From an uncultured Candidatus Melainabacteria bacterium (GTDB lineage Bacteria; Cyanobacteriota; Vampirovibrionia; Gastranaerophilales; Gastranaerophilaceae), in the NCBI GenBank assembly GCA_949927415.1, contig CATLFB010000002.1, forward strand, positions 124,001 to 188,000: 64,000 nucleotides of DNA, read 5' to 3'. A model generated the notes under the pieces. It was not told the DNA's origin. It made no database searches and saw nothing but the letters and a program-made list of their open reading frames with translations. Positions 61,200-64,000 of the stretch are shown in pieces. The translations under genes and the position numbers were made by a program. Numbering within the stretch: the stretch's first letter is position 1; each line of letters begins with the position of its first letter.

Positions 61200-62324
61200 T
61201 TATTTCGCAGCTAATGCAGGAGTTTTCTCTGAAGTTTCCCAAAGGTAGCCTTTGTCTGTGTGAGCTTGAATTTGTTTTTTGCAATATTCGAACATATCGT
61301 CGTTGTGGAGCGCTTCTTTGTACCAATCTACAGTGAATTCGATTGCTTCGTAGAATGAAAGCTGGGCTTTCCAATCGAGCATTCTGTAAGCTTTTGTGAC
61401 ATCCAGGCTCAGAAGAGTATTTTCATGAACCATATTCGGGCTTGAAGCGTCAACTACTTTACCTTGACCGTAGTATTTAACGAGATATTCAACAACATCC
61501 CAAACGGTTTTGTTGCACTCAATCGGAGGGCCGAAGTTGAATCCTTCCGAGTATTTTACCGGCTCTTCCATAAGTTTTTGGCCGACACGAAGATATCCGC
61601 TCAAAGGTTCAAGAACATGTTCCCACGGACGGGTTGCTTTCGGGCTTCTGATTTCGATATCTTTGCCTTCTTCGATGAATCTTATGCAGTCCGGAATAAG
61701 TCTGTTATCAGACCAATCGCCGCCGCCGATTACGTTTCCGGCACGGACTGATGCGATTGCTTTTCCGTGTTTTGCGTAGTCTTTTGTGTTGAAGTATGAA
61801 TTTCTGTATGAAGAAATCAACAATTCAGCGCAGCCTTTTGAAGATGAATACGGGTCATAACCGCCCATTCTGTCGGTTTCTTTGTAGCCCCAGATTTGTT
61901 CAACGTTTTCGTAGCATTTGTCTGATGTAATCATTACGACTGTTTTTATGCAATCGAATTTTCTGACTGCTTCAAGAACGTTCAATGAACCCATTACGTT
62001 TGTTTCGTAAGTGAATTTCGGATTGTCATAAGCTGTTCTGACGAGAGCTTGAGCTGCTAAGTGGAAAACTACTTCCGGCTGATATTTGCGGATTGTTTCT
62101 TCCAATTTTTCGCTGTCGCGCACGTCTCCTTTAACATCTGCAAACAAATGTTTTTCAAGGTGAGATGCTTTGTAGTTGCCGCGCTGTGAATACGGTTCCA
62201 ACGCATATCCGACAACGTTTGCGCCAAGCATTGTAAGCCAGATTGAAAGCCAGCTTCCTTTAAAACCGGTGTGGCCTGTAACTAAAACTGTTTTGCCTTT
62301 GTATACGTTATTAAAATTAGACAT
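61200..62324 (-). CDS. rfbG: CDP-glucose 4,6-dehydratase
   Basis: A short-chain dehydrogenase of 374 residues that converts CDP-glucose to CDP-4-keto-6-deoxyglucose with bound NAD. The nucleotide loop is TGHTGFKGSWLSIWL, a phrase typical of RfbG. The catalytic Tyr-Lys pair is in YDPYSSSKGCAE, and MITSDKCYEN supplies the catalytic Ser/Thr-Asp region. The SVRAGNVIGGGDWSDNRLIPD segment is another family signature. It overlaps the upstream epimerase gene by eight bases and follows rfbF in pathway order. Confidence 0.93.
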   Translation of the reverse strand: MSNFNNVYKGKTVLVTGHTGFKGSWLSIWLTMLGANVVGYALEPYSQRGNYKASHLEKHLFADVKGDVRDSEKLEETIRKYQPEVVFHLAAQALVRTAYDNPKFTYETNVMGSLNVLEAVRKFDCIKTVVMITSDKCYENVEQIWGYKETDRMGGYDPYSSSKGCAELLISSYRNSYFNTKDYAKHGKAIASVRAGNVIGGGDWSDNRLIPDCIRFIEEGKDIEIRSPKATRPWEHVLEPLSGYLRVGQKLMEEPVKYSEGFNFGPPIECNKTVWDVVEYLVKYYGQGKVVDASSPNMVHENTLLSLDVTKAYRMLDWKAQLSFYEAIEFTVDWYKEALHNDDMFEYCKKQIQAHTDKGYLWETSEKTPALAAK

Positions 62325-63234
62325 TCAATAATTCTCCCTTATTTTGTTCTTTCCACCAATCTATTGTTTCTTTCAGGCCTTCTTCCAGTGAATATTTTTG
62401 GCTCCAGCCGGTTTGTTTCAATTTTTCGTTATTGCCCACGACAACTTCATCGCCGAACGCTGCGGGAATTGCACCATAGAGGATGTTTCCTTTGAAGTTT
62501 GTAAGTTCTGCGATTTTTTCAACGATAACTCTCAGTTGAACAGGTTTGCCCGAGCAAATATTTACAGCACCGGAAACGTCGCTTTCGAAAACATCGACAA
62601 TTCCGCAGGCAGTATCTTTTACGTGCAAATAATCCTGAAATTTCAGGCAGTCGCTAACCTTCACATCTTCACCTTTCAAGCATGAGTTGATAACAGAAGG
62701 CATCAATCTTTGTGATTTTTCGGCAGGTCCGTAAAGGTTGAAAATTCTCGGCCATTTGAATTCGATTCCGTTTTGTTTGCAGTAAACAGACGCGATTTTG
62801 TAAATGCTGTTTTTGCTTTCGCCGTATAATGTTTTCGGGCTGGTCGGAGTTTCATCTTCCAAAAGATAGCCGTATTTGTATTCGTATTCTGAAATTGTGC
62901 CGGCGCCTGTGAATCTTTTGCCGCCGTTTTCTTTGAAGTTTTTCAGCAAATTCAAAGTCGCAAGCGTCCAGTCTAAGTTCAAATCATGCACGTGGCATTT
63001 TGGTCCCACATACCATGCAAGATGTATCAGATTTTCGAATTTGTGTTCTTTTAAAAACTTATTTACGGATTCAGTATCCATAAGATTCATTTCATATTGC
63101 ACAAGTCCTTCTTTTTCCGGTGCAAAAGGCGGGTATACAAGCGAATGAACTTCATAGCCTCTTTTGATTAATTCATCGACCACGTTTCTGCCGATGAAAC
63201 CTGTTCCGCCTGTAATGAGAACTTTTTTATCCAT
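62317..63234 (-). CDS. NAD-dependent sugar epimerase/reductase
   Basis: An extended short-chain dehydrogenase of 305 residues with GGTGFIGRNVVDEL and the active-site pair YGESKNSI. Its place between the glucose-1-phosphate cytidylyltransferase and CDP-glucose dehydratase genes suggests that it acts on CDP-4-keto-6-deoxyglucose or a product of it, like CDP-abequose or CDP-paratose synthases. The exact stereochemistry cannot be deduced. The dideoxy-forming dehydratase RfbH is not in the window. It ends in an eight-base overlap with rfbG and begins one base after rfbF. Confidence 0.82.
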   Translation of the reverse strand: MDKKVLITGGTGFIGRNVVDELIKRGYEVHSLVYPPFAPEKEGLVQYEMNLMDTESVNKFLKEHKFENLIHLAWYVGPKCHVHDLNLDWTLATLNLLKNFKENGGKRFTGAGTISEYEYKYGYLLEDETPTSPKTLYGESKNSIYKIASVYCKQNGIEFKWPRIFNLYGPAEKSQRLMPSVINSCLKGEDVKVSDCLKFQDYLHVKDTACGIVDVFESDVSGAVNICSGKPVQLRVIVEKIAELTNFKGNILYGAIPAAFGDEVVVGNNEKLKQTGWSQKYSLEEGLKETIDWWKEQNKGELLNV

Positions 63235-63235
63235 T

Positions 63236-64000
63236 TTATACCTTTCCTGCCAAGCTTACGTATGCATTCTGTTTTTCCCAAACTTTCCACGGTGCATCTC
63301 CGGATTCCCACATTTCGTCAAGTTCGATTTTGTCTCTCAATGTGTCCATCGGACGCCAGAATCCGTGGTGTTTGTATGCAACAAGTCCGCCATGGTTTGC
63401 GATTGTTTCAAGTGGTCTTCTTTCAAAGATTTCTTTGTCGTTGCCGGCTTCGATGTAGTTCATAACTTCCGGTTCGCAAACGAAGAATCCGCCGTTAATC
63501 CATGCGCCGTCACCTTTTGGTTTTTCCTGGAATGAAGTGATTGTTCCGTCCTGTGCAATATTCAGCGCGCCAAAACGGCCTGATGGCTGAACTGATGTCA
63601 TTGTCATGATTTTGCCGGATTTTTTGTGGAAGTTTACAAGATCTGTAATGTTTACATTCGAAACGCCGTCGCCGTATGTGAGAAGGAATGGTTCGTTGCC
63701 GATATATTCCTGTGCTTTTTTAATTCGGGCACCGGTCATAGCATTCTGGCCCGTATAAAGCATTGTAACTTTCCATGGTTCCGTGCGCATTTTGTGAAGT
63801 TCGATTGTGTTGTAGCGCATATCAATTGTCAAATCAGAATATCTCTGATAATAGTGCACAAAATAATCTTTAATAATATGAGATTTGTACCCTGTGAGGA
63901 TAACGAAATCGTTAAATCCGTAATGAGAATAAATCTTCATAATATGCCAGAGGATTGGATAGCCTCCGATTTCGACCATAGGTTTCGGTTTTGAAACAGT
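63236..64000 (-). CDS. rfbF: Glucose-1-phosphate cytidylyltransferase, 5' end outside window
   Basis: The enzyme makes CDP-glucose from glucose-1-phosphate and CTP, the first step of the CDP-deoxysugar branch. The frame is open to the window end, reading TVSKPKPMVEIGGYPILWHI, which corresponds to about residue 18 onward. The N-terminal GGxGTR loop is therefore outside, and the internal ATG at 63979 is not the start. LTYGDGVSNVN holds the metal-binding aspartate, and FQEKPKGDGAWINGGFFV and YKHHGFWRPMDT are family hallmarks. It probably heads or continues an operon that extends upstream. Confidence 0.95.
   Translation of the reverse strand, partial: TVSKPKPMVEIGGYPILWHIMKIYSHYGFNDFVILTGYKSHIIKDYFVHYYQRYSDLTIDMRYNTIELHKMRTEPWKVTMLYTGQNAMTGARIKKAQEYIGNEPFLLTYGDGVSNVNITDLVNFHKKSGKIMTMTSVQPSGRFGALNIAQDGTITSFQEKPKGDGAWINGGFFVCEPEVMNYIEAGNDKEIFERRPLETIANHGGLVAYKHHGFWRPMDTLRDKIELDEMWESGDAPWKVWEKQNAYVSLAGKV

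Overview
The window looks like a chromosomal segment of a low-GC, Gram-negative-type gut bacterium. My best guess is an uncultured Vampirovibrionia/Melainabacteria (Gastranaerophilales-like). The clues are an S-layer-homology (SLH) protein with a cysteine-rich head, an autotransporter and TolC (so an outer membrane is present), sugar-nucleotide genes of the LPS or O-antigen type, and a small protein whose N-terminus carries the QTFGAK-like motif I associate with that group. The lineage is inference; no rRNA is present.

Layout. 0-6 kb: 3' part of dnaN, pgi, and a minus-strand cluster (C_GCAxxG_C_C protein, crcB fluoride channel, endonuclease IV-like protein), separated by two copies of a 0.53-kb repeat. 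6-12 kb: an endonuclease Q-UvrD helicase fusion, a PIF1-type helicase, and two unknown proteins. 12.4-23.1 kb: one giant 3565-residue autotransporter. 23.4-26.4 kb: a very AT-rich stretch (unreported 52-residue ORF, Hanks-type kinase, small proteins) between a tRNA-Ala gene and what looks like a 3' tRNA remnant. 26.6-34.3 kb: metallophosphoesterase and a MarR-EmrA-EmrB-EmrB drug-efflux operon divergent from a TolC gene. 35.2-37.3 kb: SLH protein. 38-42.4 kb: alcohol dehydrogenase, BioD-like ATPase, XerD-type recombinase, receiver-histidine kinase. 42.8-50.2 kb: six-gene hyf-like membrane complex whose catalytic subunit lacks part of the NiFe ligand set. 50.4 kb: DUF2971 protein. 51.5-64 kb: a minus-strand glycan operon (CDP-sugar genes, flavoprotein, acetyltransferase, ferredoxin-FrhB-pyruvyltransferase fusion, three GT8-type glycosyltransferases).

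The most exciting feature is in the glycan operon. Four genes carry a C/G homopolymer tract of 11-12 bases (one is interrupted by a single base) near their 3' end. Two are in frame as written and two are out of frame. In both out-of-frame genes, removing a single base restores a family-typical C-terminus, and the arithmetic of the restored ORFs is exact. In three of the four genes the tract sits just upstream of a basic C-terminal tail shared with a fourth, tract-free glycosyltransferase. Slippage would therefore switch the tail while leaving the catalytic domain intact. This suggests a phase-variable system that changes the location or assembly of glycan enzymes rather than simply turning them on and off.

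The intergenic spaces hold four families of short repeats. One, about 180 bp, sits four times directly after stop codons inside the efflux and hyf operons. Another supplies the last codons of the hyf small subunit.
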